From an uncultured Alphaproteobacteria bacterium (GTDB lineage Bacteria; Pseudomonadota; Alphaproteobacteria; Caulobacterales; Caulobacteraceae), in the NCBI GenBank assembly GCA_903912465.1, contig CAIWHQ010000023.1, forward strand, positions 1 to 37,240: 37,240 nucleotides of DNA, in the 5' to 3' direction. Made by a program: the position numbers and the translations under genes. Position 1 is the first letter of the stretch; every line of letters starts with the position of its first letter. The notes beneath the pieces are model-generated. The model was not told the origin of the DNA. It saw only the letters and a program-made list of their open reading frames with translations, and did not search any database. Positions 16,747 through 25,088 of the stretch are shown piece after piece.

Positions 16747-17586
16747 TCATCCCAGGCTCTTCGCATACGTGATCACTGTGTCCGCGATCAGCTGGGGCTG
16801 TTCTGGAAGCATGGCGTGACCGGCGTTGGGCGCCTCGATTACGGAGACCTGGGCGCCGAGCTCCTCCTTGAGGATCTGGGCGTTCGCCGGTGGGGCGAGG
16901 ATATCTTCCCGGCCCTGGATGACCAGGATTGGCCGCCCTCCCGCCTTCCACCAGAGCTCGACGGGAGTCTGTTCCGACGCGTGCAGCTGAGCGCGGGCCA
17001 CATCAGGCCACCACCCATCTCTCCAGGGAGACGCATCATTGCCCGGCGCAAAGAACGCCTTGCCGACCGCCTTCATCCGGACCTCGACCGGAAGGGAGAG
17101 GTCAAAGCACTGCAGAAAGATTGGCTCGATTTCCGGCGCCATCCGCACTCGACCTCCCGCAGCAAGGAGGATCACAGCTCGCACGCAGGATGGGTGGAGG
17201 CTTGCAAGGCGACGAGCGACGCGATTGCCGAAGGCGTGTCCGACCACGATTGCCGGCTCGGCGGAGACGTCATTCAGGGCGGCAAGGACGTCCCCCGCGA
17301 GATCATCCAGGCGCAGGGCCTGCATCGGACCCCGACTCTCCCCGATACCCCTAGGCTGGGGAGAGATGGCCCGGAAGCCCGCCCTGGACACCGCCGCAGC
17401 CAACTGGTCGAAATCCTCCGCGCCACGTCCGAGAGAGGGCAGAAAGACAACAGGCGCGCCGCGCCCCGCGACTCGATAATGCAGAATCACCTCTCCCGAA
17501 CGCACCGTTCGGCCCTCCCCTCCCCGGGCGGCGCCAGCGAGGCCGGCGCCTAGGAGCCCGCCATTCAGATCTCTGCGCGACATCAT
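16747..17586 (-). CDS. Alpha/beta-hydrolase-fold protein lacking the Ser nucleophile, Tat-like leader
   Basis: A 279-aa alpha/beta-hydrolase-fold protein. The oxyanion-side strand VVFLPSLGRG, the elbow VVGHAFGNRVAR, an acid-position Asp in QGREDILAPP and the catalytic-position His in NAGHAMLPEQP are visible. The nucleophile position of GHSxG is Ala (GHAFG), so ordinary Ser-hydrolase chemistry is not expected. Some family relatives share this elbow, so it is probably a real branch rather than a mutation. The N terminus SRRDLNGGLLGAGLAGAARG looks like a short twin-arginine signal. The start codon overlaps the stop of the MaoC-like gene (ATGA), indicating translational coupling. Possible roles are C-C or haloperoxidase-like chemistry, a lyase, or binding. 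Confidence 0.82.
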   Translation of the reverse strand: MMSRRDLNGGLLGAGLAGAARGGEGRTVRSGEVILHYRVAGRGAPVVFLPSLGRGAEDFDQLAAAVSRAGFRAISPQPRGIGESRGPMQALRLDDLAGDVLAALNDVSAEPAIVVGHAFGNRVARRLASLHPSCVRAVILLAAGGRVRMAPEIEPIFLQCFDLSLPVEVRMKAVGKAFFAPGNDASPWRDGWWPDVARAQLHASEQTPVELWWKAGGRPILVIQGREDILAPPANAQILKEELGAQVSVIEAPNAGHAMLPEQPQLIADTVITYAKSLG

Positions 17587-18533
17587 CCCGACGCGCCCTC
17601 ATATTCAGGATAGCCGGGGAACGAGGCCTTCAGATAGGCCTGGTTCAATAGCTGGGTCGCCACGAGGTGATCGGTTCCGGCCCTGTACACGGAAGTCTGC
17701 ATCCAGAGGCTCTCCGTCCGGCGGCTGCCGCTCATGGCGATCATTGTCCGCTCGACTTCATATGGTTCCCCGACCAACAGCGGGCCGTCAATGAGACGAA
17801 TCTCCTGGTCGGCGAACAGACCGACAACTGGGTTCCGGACGGGGATCGGTTCGTCGGCGATGGTGTACTGGCACAGGACGCTGATCATCTCGAAGGGAAG
17901 GATCGGACGCCGCCAGGGTGTCTCGGTGGCCGATGCCGGATCGTAGGCGGGAGAAGGTTCCGTTATGCTCTGCAGCTTCTCCCGCAGGCTGAAGGGGTAG
18001 AGTTCGCCCATGTTCTGGTTGAACTCCATCACTACCTGACGACGCGGTGTCTTCGCGCCCACAACAATGTCGGCCAGGATCCTGCGCTCCCGAAGAGGCT
18101 CAAGTTGGCCCAGTCGGAGGTCTAGCGCCGTCTGTCCATGGTCAGGCCCGAGGGAGATCGTCCCGCGAAGCACCTCCACGCCGTCACGCTTGAGGACCTG
18201 AACCTCAGCCCTCCGGGGGTCGCGCTCTAGTCGGATCTGGGCCTGCGTCTCCTCACCCTCGAAGCAGGGAGCCCGGTAGTGGGCGGAGATGCAACCCCGC
18301 GCGAGGAAGTCTTCGCCCCAGATCCGCACACCGAGGGGCGCGAGCAGGCTGAAATGAGTGGGGCCCTCAATCGTTCCGCCGCGAAATCCCAGCTTGCTCG
18401 CTGTGTCGTCGTCGTGGATCGACTTGTGCCCATCGTAGGACTGCGCGGTCAGCATGTTCCGTGGCGACCGCCAGGGGCCGACAAGCAGACCATCGGGCTT
18501 GGCTTCGATCGGCGTGTTGAAGAGGAGAGACAT
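17583..18533 (-). CDS. MaoC-like hotdog-fold protein (paralogue of 1672-2553)
   Basis: A 316-aa protein with SIHDDDTASKLGFRGGTIEG near residue 40, the same MaoC-hydratase-like motif as its paralogue in the acyl-CoA module. A second homologous half carries SITEPSPAYDP, IRLIDGPLL and LNQAYLKAS. ATG 18533 has GGAG five bases upstream and gives a sensible N terminus; the ORF track adds 25 upstream codons. The gene sits between a sulfatase (84-bp gap) and the alpha/beta-fold gene (4-bp overlap), so it is firmly in the operon. The likely role is hydration of an enoyl-CoA or binding of the CoA-linked intermediate. The function is inferred from motif only. Confidence 0.72.
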   Translation of the reverse strand: MSLLFNTPIEAKPDGLLVGPWRSPRNMLTAQSYDGHKSIHDDDTASKLGFRGGTIEGPTHFSLLAPLGVRIWGEDFLARGCISAHYRAPCFEGEETQAQIRLERDPRRAEVQVLKRDGVEVLRGTISLGPDHGQTALDLRLGQLEPLRERRILADIVVGAKTPRRQVVMEFNQNMGELYPFSLREKLQSITEPSPAYDPASATETPWRRPILPFEMISVLCQYTIADEPIPVRNPVVGLFADQEIRLIDGPLLVGEPYEVERTMIAMSGSRRTESLWMQTSVYRAGTDHLVATQLLNQAYLKASFPGYPEYEGASG

Positions 18534-18617
18534 ATCGGCTCCGGCTGGGTTCAAGTTCCGCCTTGGGTCGGAGCCGCGGCGGATCCACTCCACCCAGACC
18601 CCGTCCAAGCCTTTGTA

Positions 18618-20111
18618 TTAATTGAAGAGTTGAACCTTTCGTCCGTTGACTTCGATGCTGAATTGACGGCGACTTGTGTACATCGGTGCGATGTTGGAGG
18701 CGTCCCAGGCCGCAAAGCGCCGCTTCAGGTCTGAGACGACTTCGGGATGGCGGGCCGCGACATCGACGGTCTGCCCAGGGTCGACTCGAATGTCATAAAG
18801 CAGCGTGTATTGGCCGAGCGGTGAGACCGGCGCAGGCACCCCGTCAGGCACAGGTCTTCCGACAAGGCTCTCCGGATCCTCTGCAGTCTCCGACTTGTTG
18901 ACCACAACGAGGCTCCAGCGATCGGTCCTGACGACGTGATTGGGGCCCATGCGCCAGAAAAGGGTTCTTTCGGCTCGGGCCCTCCCCCCGGACCCCATCA
19001 GACGGACGAGGTCGAGCCCCTCTGCGGCCTTCGGCGTCTGAGCACCGGCAACCGCCGCGATGGTCGGCAGGATGTCGAGGGACGAGACAGGACGATCGCT
19101 GACACTGGGCCTCAGCCTGGCCGGCCAGGACATGATGAACGGAACGCGGATTCCACCGTCCCACGGCAGGGCCTTGTGCCCGGAAAGAGGGGCGTTCGAA
19201 CAAGCGCCACGAATGTAGAAGGGACATCCATTGTCGCTCAGGAACACGACAAGGGTGTTATCCCTCTGGCCTGTGGCCTCTAGGGCCTTCAGAAGCCGAC
19301 CGACACCGTCATCCAGTGACGAAACCATCGCCGCGTAGACGCGGTGATGGGTGTCACCAATGTTTCGAAAGCGATCCAGGTAGGCATCCGCCGCCATAAG
19401 CGGCGTATGGGGAGCTGTGTAGGCCAGATAAAGGAAGAAGGGTGCGTTTCGCTTCCGGGAGACAAACTCCACAGCCTCGTCGGTGAACCTTTCTGTCAGG
19501 TAACCCGGCGCCTCGATAACCTCCCGGCCTCGATAGACCGGCATCCGGTTCCGGCTAAAACTCTTTAGGTCAGCGGTCAAAGCGACTTCATCCGCGGGGC
19601 CAGGTCCAGGCTCTGGAAAGTAGGAAGTTCCGCCGTCAAGGACCCCGAAGAAACTCCCGAAGCCCCGGTCCAAGGGATGATATCCGGCCGCCTTTCCGAT
19701 GTGCCACTTCCCGACCATTCCGGTTTCATAGCCTCGGTCGCTGACCAGGGCCGGGATCATCACCTCGTTCCGGGGAGGTCCGACGCTCTCATCTCGCCCG
19801 ACAGGATTGAACTCGAAGCCGAAGCGGGTCTGGGCGCGCCCGGTGAGCAGGCCGGCGCGCGACGGTGCGCATACCGCGGCGGTCACATACCCATTCGTGA
19901 AGCGGACGCCAGACCGAGCCAGGGCGTCAATATTCGGCGTCGGTATACGGCTGCCCTGGGCGCTGATGTCACCATAGCCGAGATCATCCGCAAGGATGAC
20001 CACCACATTGGGTCGCGTCTCAGCCGCCATTGCACCTCCGGTCGCCACCGCTTCAAGGGAGAGGGCGCCAACAATGGCCGCAAAGCTCGCGGCGAGAGGT
20101 CGCATCAGCAT
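18618..20111 (-). CDS. Exported sulfatase (Cys-type, S1 family)
   Basis: A 497-aa arylsulfatase-like enzyme with an N-terminal signal peptide (about residues 1-30, ending AMAA). It has metal ligands in VVVILADDLGYGD and the formylglycine motif CAPSR with Cys81, followed by AGLLTGR. GKWHIG, the paired HTPL histidine segment (APHTPLMAAD) and a DNG metal site (LSDNGCPF) are present. The Cys must be oxidised to formylglycine, presumably by the enzyme encoded at 28656. AAGGTGA lies six bases before the ATG. It follows another sulfatase by 100 bp in the same operon. The aglycone is unknown, and no carbohydrate enzymes accompany it. Confidence 0.94.
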   Translation of the reverse strand: MLMRPLAASFAAIVGALSLEAVATGGAMAAETRPNVVVILADDLGYGDISAQGSRIPTPNIDALARSGVRFTNGYVTAAVCAPSRAGLLTGRAQTRFGFEFNPVGRDESVGPPRNEVMIPALVSDRGYETGMVGKWHIGKAAGYHPLDRGFGSFFGVLDGGTSYFPEPGPGPADEVALTADLKSFSRNRMPVYRGREVIEAPGYLTERFTDEAVEFVSRKRNAPFFLYLAYTAPHTPLMAADAYLDRFRNIGDTHHRVYAAMVSSLDDGVGRLLKALEATGQRDNTLVVFLSDNGCPFYIRGACSNAPLSGHKALPWDGGIRVPFIMSWPARLRPSVSDRPVSSLDILPTIAAVAGAQTPKAAEGLDLVRLMGSGGRARAERTLFWRMGPNHVVRTDRWSLVVVNKSETAEDPESLVGRPVPDGVPAPVSPLGQYTLLYDIRVDPGQTVDVAARHPEVVSDLKRRFAAWDASNIAPMYTSRRQFSIEVNGRKVQLFN

Positions 20112-20211
20112 GAATCACCTTGTTCGACAGAACGGATTGAATGGGGTGGAGTCACCGCCCGCAGATTTCGGCGCACTCGGCTCAGGAGAGTTTGACGGCT
20201 TGAAGACGCCG

Positions 20212-21663
20212 CTACTGGTCGTGGAAGACGACCCTACCGCAATGGAAGACCTGGAACCCCGTTGTCGGCGCCCAGGCAGGCGGCTTCATTTCCGACTGCC
20301 ATGCCTTAAAACGGGCTTGGAGGGCCTTGGTGCGATCGGGGTTTTCGAACATCAAGTTCCTTGTCTCAAGCGGGTCCTGCTTGAGATTGAACGTCCAGGG
20401 AAAGCTATTCGGACGCGTATTCGACATCAGTTTCCAATCGCCCATCAGAACTGCAAACTCGGCTCCGGTCCTCCAGAAGAGAGCGTCGTGGATCGGGCTC
20501 CTGTCACCCTGTACCCGGGGAGTGAGGTCAACTCCGTCCAGGGGCTTGTCCGCCTCCACGCCCGCCGCCTGCAGAATGGTGGGATAGAGATCCAGGTGGG
20601 AGACATTGCGGTCGTCCTGCCGCCCACGGGGCCATTTTCCGGGCCAAGAGATGATGTAGGGCACCCTCGGTCCACCCTCGTTGTAGCTCAGCTTGCCGCC
20701 ACTGAGTCGGGTGCAGTCCGAGATGCCGAAGTAGGTCGCGGCGCCATTGTCGGAGGTAAAAATCACAATCGTATTGTCGGCGATCCCTGCGTCCTCAAGC
20801 GCTTTCATGACTCTTCCGACACCATCGTCGAGGGCGCTGACCATGGCGGCATAGGTCCGCTTGAGCGGATCCTTCTCCCGCTCAAACCGATCATAGTACT
20901 TGCGGGAGGCTTGAAACGGACTGTGAGGCGCCGAGTAGGCGAGATACATGAAGAGGGGCTGGTCCGCCGCCCGCTGCCTGCGGATCTGCCCCACAGCCTC
21001 AGCAGTGAGAGCATCCGTCAAGTACTCGTCCTCGTTGCGGATCGGTTCCCAGCCCGCCGCTCCTTTGCGCCAACGGCCGACTTGGGTGGACTCGGCCTCC
21101 CGTCGGAAACTCCGTTCCCCGACATAGGGTGCCGCCTGATTCACCACATCAGGCGCCTCCGGATTCATGTAGGAAGTCTCACCGCCGAGGAAGCCGAAGA
21201 ACTCGTCAAACCCCCGAGATGTCGGAAGCCGATCGGCCGTGATACCCAGGTGCCACTTGCCGATGCCGACCGTGCGATAGCCAGAGGCCTGCAGCCTTTC
21301 CGAGACCAGGGTCTGTCCGGGCTGCAAACCGCCATCTGGCTGCCGCGGGCTTGAGGGCGCAAGATAATCGAAGCCGAAACGCTGCGGGTACTGGCCTGTC
21401 AGAAGGCCTGCACGCGAGGGGCTGCATACATTCGCTGTGGCGTATCCCCGTGTGAATTTCACCCCCCTGGCGGCAATTCGATCGATGTTGGGGGTCGGGA
21501 TAGCGGACGGATATCGATAGGTGCTGAGGTCGGTCGTGCCGAGGTCATCGGCCACAATCAGGATCACATTGGGCCGGGCAGTGGTCGCTCCCTGCGCTGC
21601 CGCGATCCCCGGTGATAAGCTCATGACAGTCGCCGCCAAGAGAGCGATGGATCCGACCTTCAC
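20212..21663 (-). CDS. Exported sulfatase (Cys-type, S1 family), operon leader
   Basis: A 483-aa sulfatase and the first gene of the minus-strand operon. The start is set to GTG 21663: GGAGGAG lies six bases upstream, and the product then begins VKVGSIALLAATVMSLSPGIAAAQ, a clean signal peptide, whereas the ORF-track start would add a charged 14-residue leader. Motifs are ILIVADDLGTTD (metal), CSPSR with Cys80 followed by AGLLTGQ, GKWHLG, APHSPF and FTSDNGA. The upstream 223 bp are shared with the divergent GntR regulator and hold an 18-bp dyad. It probably acts in the periplasm on a sulfate ester imported by the neighbouring TonB receptor. Confidence 0.93.
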   Translation of the reverse strand: MKVGSIALLAATVMSLSPGIAAAQGATTARPNVILIVADDLGTTDLSTYRYPSAIPTPNIDRIAARGVKFTRGYATANVCSPSRAGLLTGQYPQRFGFDYLAPSSPRQPDGGLQPGQTLVSERLQASGYRTVGIGKWHLGITADRLPTSRGFDEFFGFLGGETSYMNPEAPDVVNQAAPYVGERSFRREAESTQVGRWRKGAAGWEPIRNEDEYLTDALTAEAVGQIRRQRAADQPLFMYLAYSAPHSPFQASRKYYDRFEREKDPLKRTYAAMVSALDDGVGRVMKALEDAGIADNTIVIFTSDNGAATYFGISDCTRLSGGKLSYNEGGPRVPYIISWPGKWPRGRQDDRNVSHLDLYPTILQAAGVEADKPLDGVDLTPRVQGDRSPIHDALFWRTGAEFAVLMGDWKLMSNTRPNSFPWTFNLKQDPLETRNLMFENPDRTKALQARFKAWQSEMKPPAWAPTTGFQVFHCGRVVFHDQ

Positions 21664-21702
21664 CTCAATCTCCTCCCTGTCATGACGCCGTTTATGTGTC
21701 TG

Positions 21703-21720
21703 CACTAATCAATCATAGTG
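21703..21720. promoter_or_regulatory. Candidate GntR operator, CACTA-N8-TAGTG dyad
   Basis: CACTAATCAATCATAGTG has perfect 5-bp arms and an 8-bp centre, and lies 40 bp upstream of the sulfatase start in the region shared with the GntR regulator. On the minus strand it contains TATGAT, a -10-like hexamer for the sulfatase operon. No second copy was noticed upstream of the TonB receptor, which weakens the case. Confidence 0.35.
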
Positions 21721-21886
21721 TCTCCGGTTTTGACAAGTTCAGGTTTTGTGGTTTGTTGCCAGAGGGGATCACGCTTGCCCGAACCGGGAAGTCCGGGTCA
21801 GAGACGTGGACGAGCAGCGAATTTACAAAGCGCCCTTGCTCGATAGGCTCAAACCGGACCAGGAGCACTGAGGCTTGCAGGCAGAC

Positions 21887-22621
21887 ATGGTGAAGCTGGA
21901 ACGGTTTACCCCCCCTGACATCGCCCGGGCGGTTAGGGGCATGATCGTCAACGGCGAACTTCGCCCGGGCGATCATTTGAGCACCATCGAGCTAGCCGCA
22001 CGGTTCAGTGTCAGTCGAGGGCCTGTCAGGGAAGCCCTGCGCCTCCTAGAGTCCCGCGCCCTCGTCCGGATACTTCCCGGAAAGGGCGCATTCGTGAATT
22101 CCCTTCAGGACGACGAGGTGGGCGTGACCCTGGAGGCGCGCGAGTTCATCTTCGCCGCCCTCGCGGAACTGGCCGCAGAAAAGGCCAATAGAAGCGAGAT
22201 TCATCAGCTCCGTAGAGAGCTACAGACGCTGGGGCGCCTCGCAGGGTCGCCATCGACCCTGCCCAATGACTTCAAGCTGGCCACCTATCGGTATGTTTCA
22301 GTCCTCTACGGCGCTGCCCGCAATCCCCGCCTCCAGCAGATCATGCGCGATCTGTCTGAGGGGGTTGGACACGCCTTCGGCCACCTGAGCATGGCGACAC
22401 AGGAAATGCGTCAGGCTGAGTATGCAGCCTATGCGAAACTCACTGAGGCGATCGCTGCGAGGAACAAGGCGCAGGCCCAAACGCAGGCGCGGACCATGCA
22501 TGCGGCTGGAGTGACACGAGCTCAACAACTTCAGGCGGCTCTGCCGCAAGCAACGATTGAGTTCCGGGGGCGTCGTCGCCGGGCCTCGACGGACGCTTCA
22601 GGCTCCAAAATCCCGGCCTAG
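21887..22621 (+). CDS. GntR-family transcriptional regulator (FadR/FCD branch)
   Basis: A 244-aa regulator in the middle of the sulfatase locus. Residues about 5-70 are the winged helix: GELRPGDHLSTIELAARFSVSRGPVREALRLLESRALV, then the wing LPGKGAFVNS. The rest is helical and matches the FCD-type effector domain in layout. The ORF track begins at a TTG four codons earlier; ATG 21887 is the conventional choice, though the Shine-Dalgarno is weak. It is divergent from the minus-strand sulfatase operon and codirectional with the TonB receptor operon, so it can control both arms. FCD regulators often sense carboxylic acids, which would fit a desulfated acid as inducer (inference). Confidence 0.92.
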   Translation: MVKLERFTPPDIARAVRGMIVNGELRPGDHLSTIELAARFSVSRGPVREALRLLESRALVRILPGKGAFVNSLQDDEVGVTLEAREFIFAALAELAAEKANRSEIHQLRRELQTLGRLAGSPSTLPNDFKLATYRYVSVLYGAARNPRLQQIMRDLSEGVGHAFGHLSMATQEMRQAEYAAYAKLTEAIAARNKAQAQTQARTMHAAGVTRAQQLQAALPQATIEFRGRRRRASTDASGSKIPA

Positions 22622-22641
22622 GTTTCCTCGCCCAAGACCAC

Positions 22642-22688
22642 GGCTCCGAGTGAACCACCCCAAGACCTGAGCGGTCTTGGGCGGAGCC
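22642..22688 (+). terminator. Nested hairpin after the GntR gene (terminator-like)
   Basis: A perfect 9-bp stem, CCCAAGACC/GGTCTTGGG with loop TGAGC (22659-22681), is immediately enclosed on its 3' side by CGGAGCC, which pairs with GGCTCCG at 22642-22648. A second CCCAAGACC at 22631-22639 could compete for the same GGTCTTGGG. There is no T-run, so it is a weak intrinsic terminator at best. It separates the regulator from the TonB receptor operon. Confidence 0.5.
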
Positions 22689-22810
22689 TCCTCGCGGCCA
22701 TCTCGAGGTATGATCCCCTCACATTCCTGATCACACCAAGGCGATAAAGTGTTGACAGTTTGGAGTGCGACGCCACTCATACAATGGAATTGCGACTCCT
22801 GGAGGACTCC

Positions 22811-25024
22811 ATGCGACGGCCATTCCAACGCCACCTGCTGCTGACCAGCGCAGGCTTGGCTTCCGTTCTGACCGCGATGCCCGCGCTTGCCTGGGCTCAG
22901 ACCCCGGGCACAGGTGAGGCCGTATCCGTCGGGGAGGTCGTCGTCACGGCGCGCAGGCGTGAGGAACGTCTTCGCGACGTCCCGGTTTCGGCTTCGGTCA
23001 TCGACATCAATCAACTCAACGAGAGAGGGGACATCGTTGACCCCCAGACGGTCCTTAACAGCGTGCCAGGTGTCAAATTCCTGGACACGTCTTCGCCGTC
23101 AAACTCGGAAATCACGCTCCGCGGGTCCGGCCAGGGTCGCGGCACTTCCACGGAGGCGGCCGTCGGCCTCTACCGAAACAACATGTATGTCGGAGGCGGC
23201 GTAATCGGTGGCCGCAGCCTAAGTCGCTTGGATCTGCTCGACCTTGAACAGTTTCAGGTGCTCAGGGGTCCGCAGGGCGCCCTCTATGGCCGCAATGCTA
23301 TCGGCGGGGCCGTCGCCGTCACATCAGCAAGACCGAAGTGGGACACATCTGGGTACGTCAACCTCAACTATCAGTTCGAGACCGAACTGAAGCAGGTCCA
23401 GGCCGCCATGAACCAGGCCCTTTCAGATGAGGTCGCTGTCCGGTTGACCGGGGAATGGTTTGATCAGCCCAAGGGTTTCTTCTTCAATGCTTCACAGCGA
23501 AACTTCATCGACAGACAGGAAGGTTATGCCGCCCGCGGACAAATCCGGTTCACTCGCGGGGAGGTGGACGCCAACCTGCTAATCGAAGACGGCTTGTACT
23601 TCCTTCCAGGATTGCGATCGGCCTTCGTGATCAATCCCGGCACGACCGGTTTTCCCCTCGGCTATTACACCCCGAAGTATACCTCGTATGCGAATGACGG
23701 TGTGCCCGCTAAGCAAAGGCTCCAGTCTATAATTGGGCAGTTTTCTTGGGAGGCCAGTCTTGGCACCCTCTCGGGAACGGCGGGATTCAGGCGAAGGGTC
23801 TCAACGACCGAGAATGATACGGACCAGTTCGATCCTGCAACCCTGGCGAAAGAGAAGGCCCGCGGTAACGCAACAACCGTCACCGATGCGAACGCAGCGA
23901 CCAACAACAACGACGATTTCGAGTCGCTCTACGCTGACTTCCATTTCGCAGGTGCGCAGGTAGGCCGGTTTAACTGGCTCGTAGGACTTGAATTTCTTGC
24001 AAGCGATGATCAGTTCACCACCGTCAGTGGTCGCACGCCAACCCCCACAAACACCTCCCTGGGCAACTTCCTGCCCGGTCGCACCCGTTACAAGTCCTGG
24101 GCGCCCTATGGCTCTGTTGGCTTCGAAGTCACCCAGGCCCTGAATCTTGAGGGTGAGATCCGCTACTCAAGCGATGAGAAAAACCGCCAAAACTACGGCT
24201 TCACCCGTCCGACCAACACACCGATCGCAGCCCAGACCAGCGAGGATTCAGAGGATTTCTCGAACCTGGATTATGCAATCTCCCTGACCTATCGACTGCC
24301 AGCGGACTGGATCGCCTACGGACGGGTTGCGACAGGATATCGGGCCGGTGGCTTCAACGCGACGGTAGGGGATCCCCGGGCCCCCAACCCTGTGATCCCA
24401 AGTTACCAACCTGAAAAGGGCACTTCCTACGAGGTTGGCGCGAAGGGCGATATCAGCAGGAACGTCTTCGTGACCGTCGCGGCATACCAGAACCAGGTGG
24501 AGGATTTCCAGGGTCAGGTCGACAACGGGTGTGCGATCACGAATCCGGTTTGCCCGGTTCTCTCCACCGCCTTCATCAAGAATGTCGGAAAAGCGGAAGT
24601 CTGGGGTGTCGAGTTGACGGCCAATGGTCGCTGGGAGGTCCTGGGAGGGCGCCTAAGGGTTGACGCGAGCGCCTCGAGGCAAGGCGGAAAACTCAAGTCG
24701 ACTGGAAGGCCGATCCAGCAGAACCCGGAATGGACCAGAGCCGCAGAGGTGAACTTCCGTCGCCCGGTCTCTGAAAACATACAGGGCTTCGTGAACCTTT
24801 CGTACTCCGGCCAGACAGGAGGATTCCAGGAAATCGACTCCACGTATCCGCTGGATGATCGCGATCTGCTCGACGTCCGTCTTGGCCTAACATTCCCAAG
24901 GGTAGAGGTTTCGGCCTATGCCAACAACGCTGGACAGGAGTCCTATATCGTCTTCGGCAGCACCACTCAGGTCCGTTACAGCGATCCAAGGCGCTTCGGG
25001 CTTCAAGTCCGTTACCGTTGGTAA
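22811..25024 (+). CDS. TonB-dependent outer-membrane receptor of the sulfatase locus
   Basis: A 737-aa receptor. The signal peptide runs MRRPFQRHLLLTSAG to about ALAWAQ, then VGEVVVTARRREERLRDVPV (TonB-box region), a plug domain with FQVLRGPQGALYGRNAIGG, and a beta-barrel ending QVRYRW with terminal aromatic Trp. The ORF track starts 17 codons upstream at a TTG; ATG 22811 is chosen for GGAGG five bases before it and for the signal peptide. It is first in a plus-strand operon with an esterase, a sulfatase, a second hydrolase and the formylglycine-generating enzyme, at gaps of 44-81 bp. It presumably imports the sulfated substrate. No SusD partner is present, unlike Bacteroidota polysaccharide loci. 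Confidence 0.94.
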   Translation: MRRPFQRHLLLTSAGLASVLTAMPALAWAQTPGTGEAVSVGEVVVTARRREERLRDVPVSASVIDINQLNERGDIVDPQTVLNSVPGVKFLDTSSPSNSEITLRGSGQGRGTSTEAAVGLYRNNMYVGGGVIGGRSLSRLDLLDLEQFQVLRGPQGALYGRNAIGGAVAVTSARPKWDTSGYVNLNYQFETELKQVQAAMNQALSDEVAVRLTGEWFDQPKGFFFNASQRNFIDRQEGYAARGQIRFTRGEVDANLLIEDGLYFLPGLRSAFVINPGTTGFPLGYYTPKYTSYANDGVPAKQRLQSIIGQFSWEASLGTLSGTAGFRRRVSTTENDTDQFDPATLAKEKARGNATTVTDANAATNNNDDFESLYADFHFAGAQVGRFNWLVGLEFLASDDQFTTVSGRTPTPTNTSLGNFLPGRTRYKSWAPYGSVGFEVTQALNLEGEIRYSSDEKNRQNYGFTRPTNTPIAAQTSEDSEDFSNLDYAISLTYRLPADWIAYGRVATGYRAGGFNATVGDPRAPNPVIPSYQPEKGTSYEVGAKGDISRNVFVTVAAYQNQVEDFQGQVDNGCAITNPVCPVLSTAFIKNVGKAEVWGVELTANGRWEVLGGRLRVDASASRQGGKLKSTGRPIQQNPEWTRAAEVNFRRPVSENIQGFVNLSYSGQTGGFQEIDSTYPLDDRDLLDVRLGLTFPRVEVSAYANNAGQESYIVFGSTTQVRYSDPRRFGLQVRYRW

Positions 25025-25088
25025 TCGAAATGTCCTTCCGGTCTTGCGAGACCTTTGGCGTCGGTCTTTGGACTACAGGTTTAGCCGA

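Noticed and set aside
19924-19931. TATTGACG octamer within a sulfatase gene as a fourth TetR site
   Set aside because: The second half-site (CAAT at the right spacing) is absent; probably chance.
22752-22785. TTGACA and TACAAT upstream of the second TonB receptor as a sigma-70 promoter
   Set aside because: The hexamers are 22 bp apart, too far for a normal promoter, and no better -10 was found at 16-18 bp.
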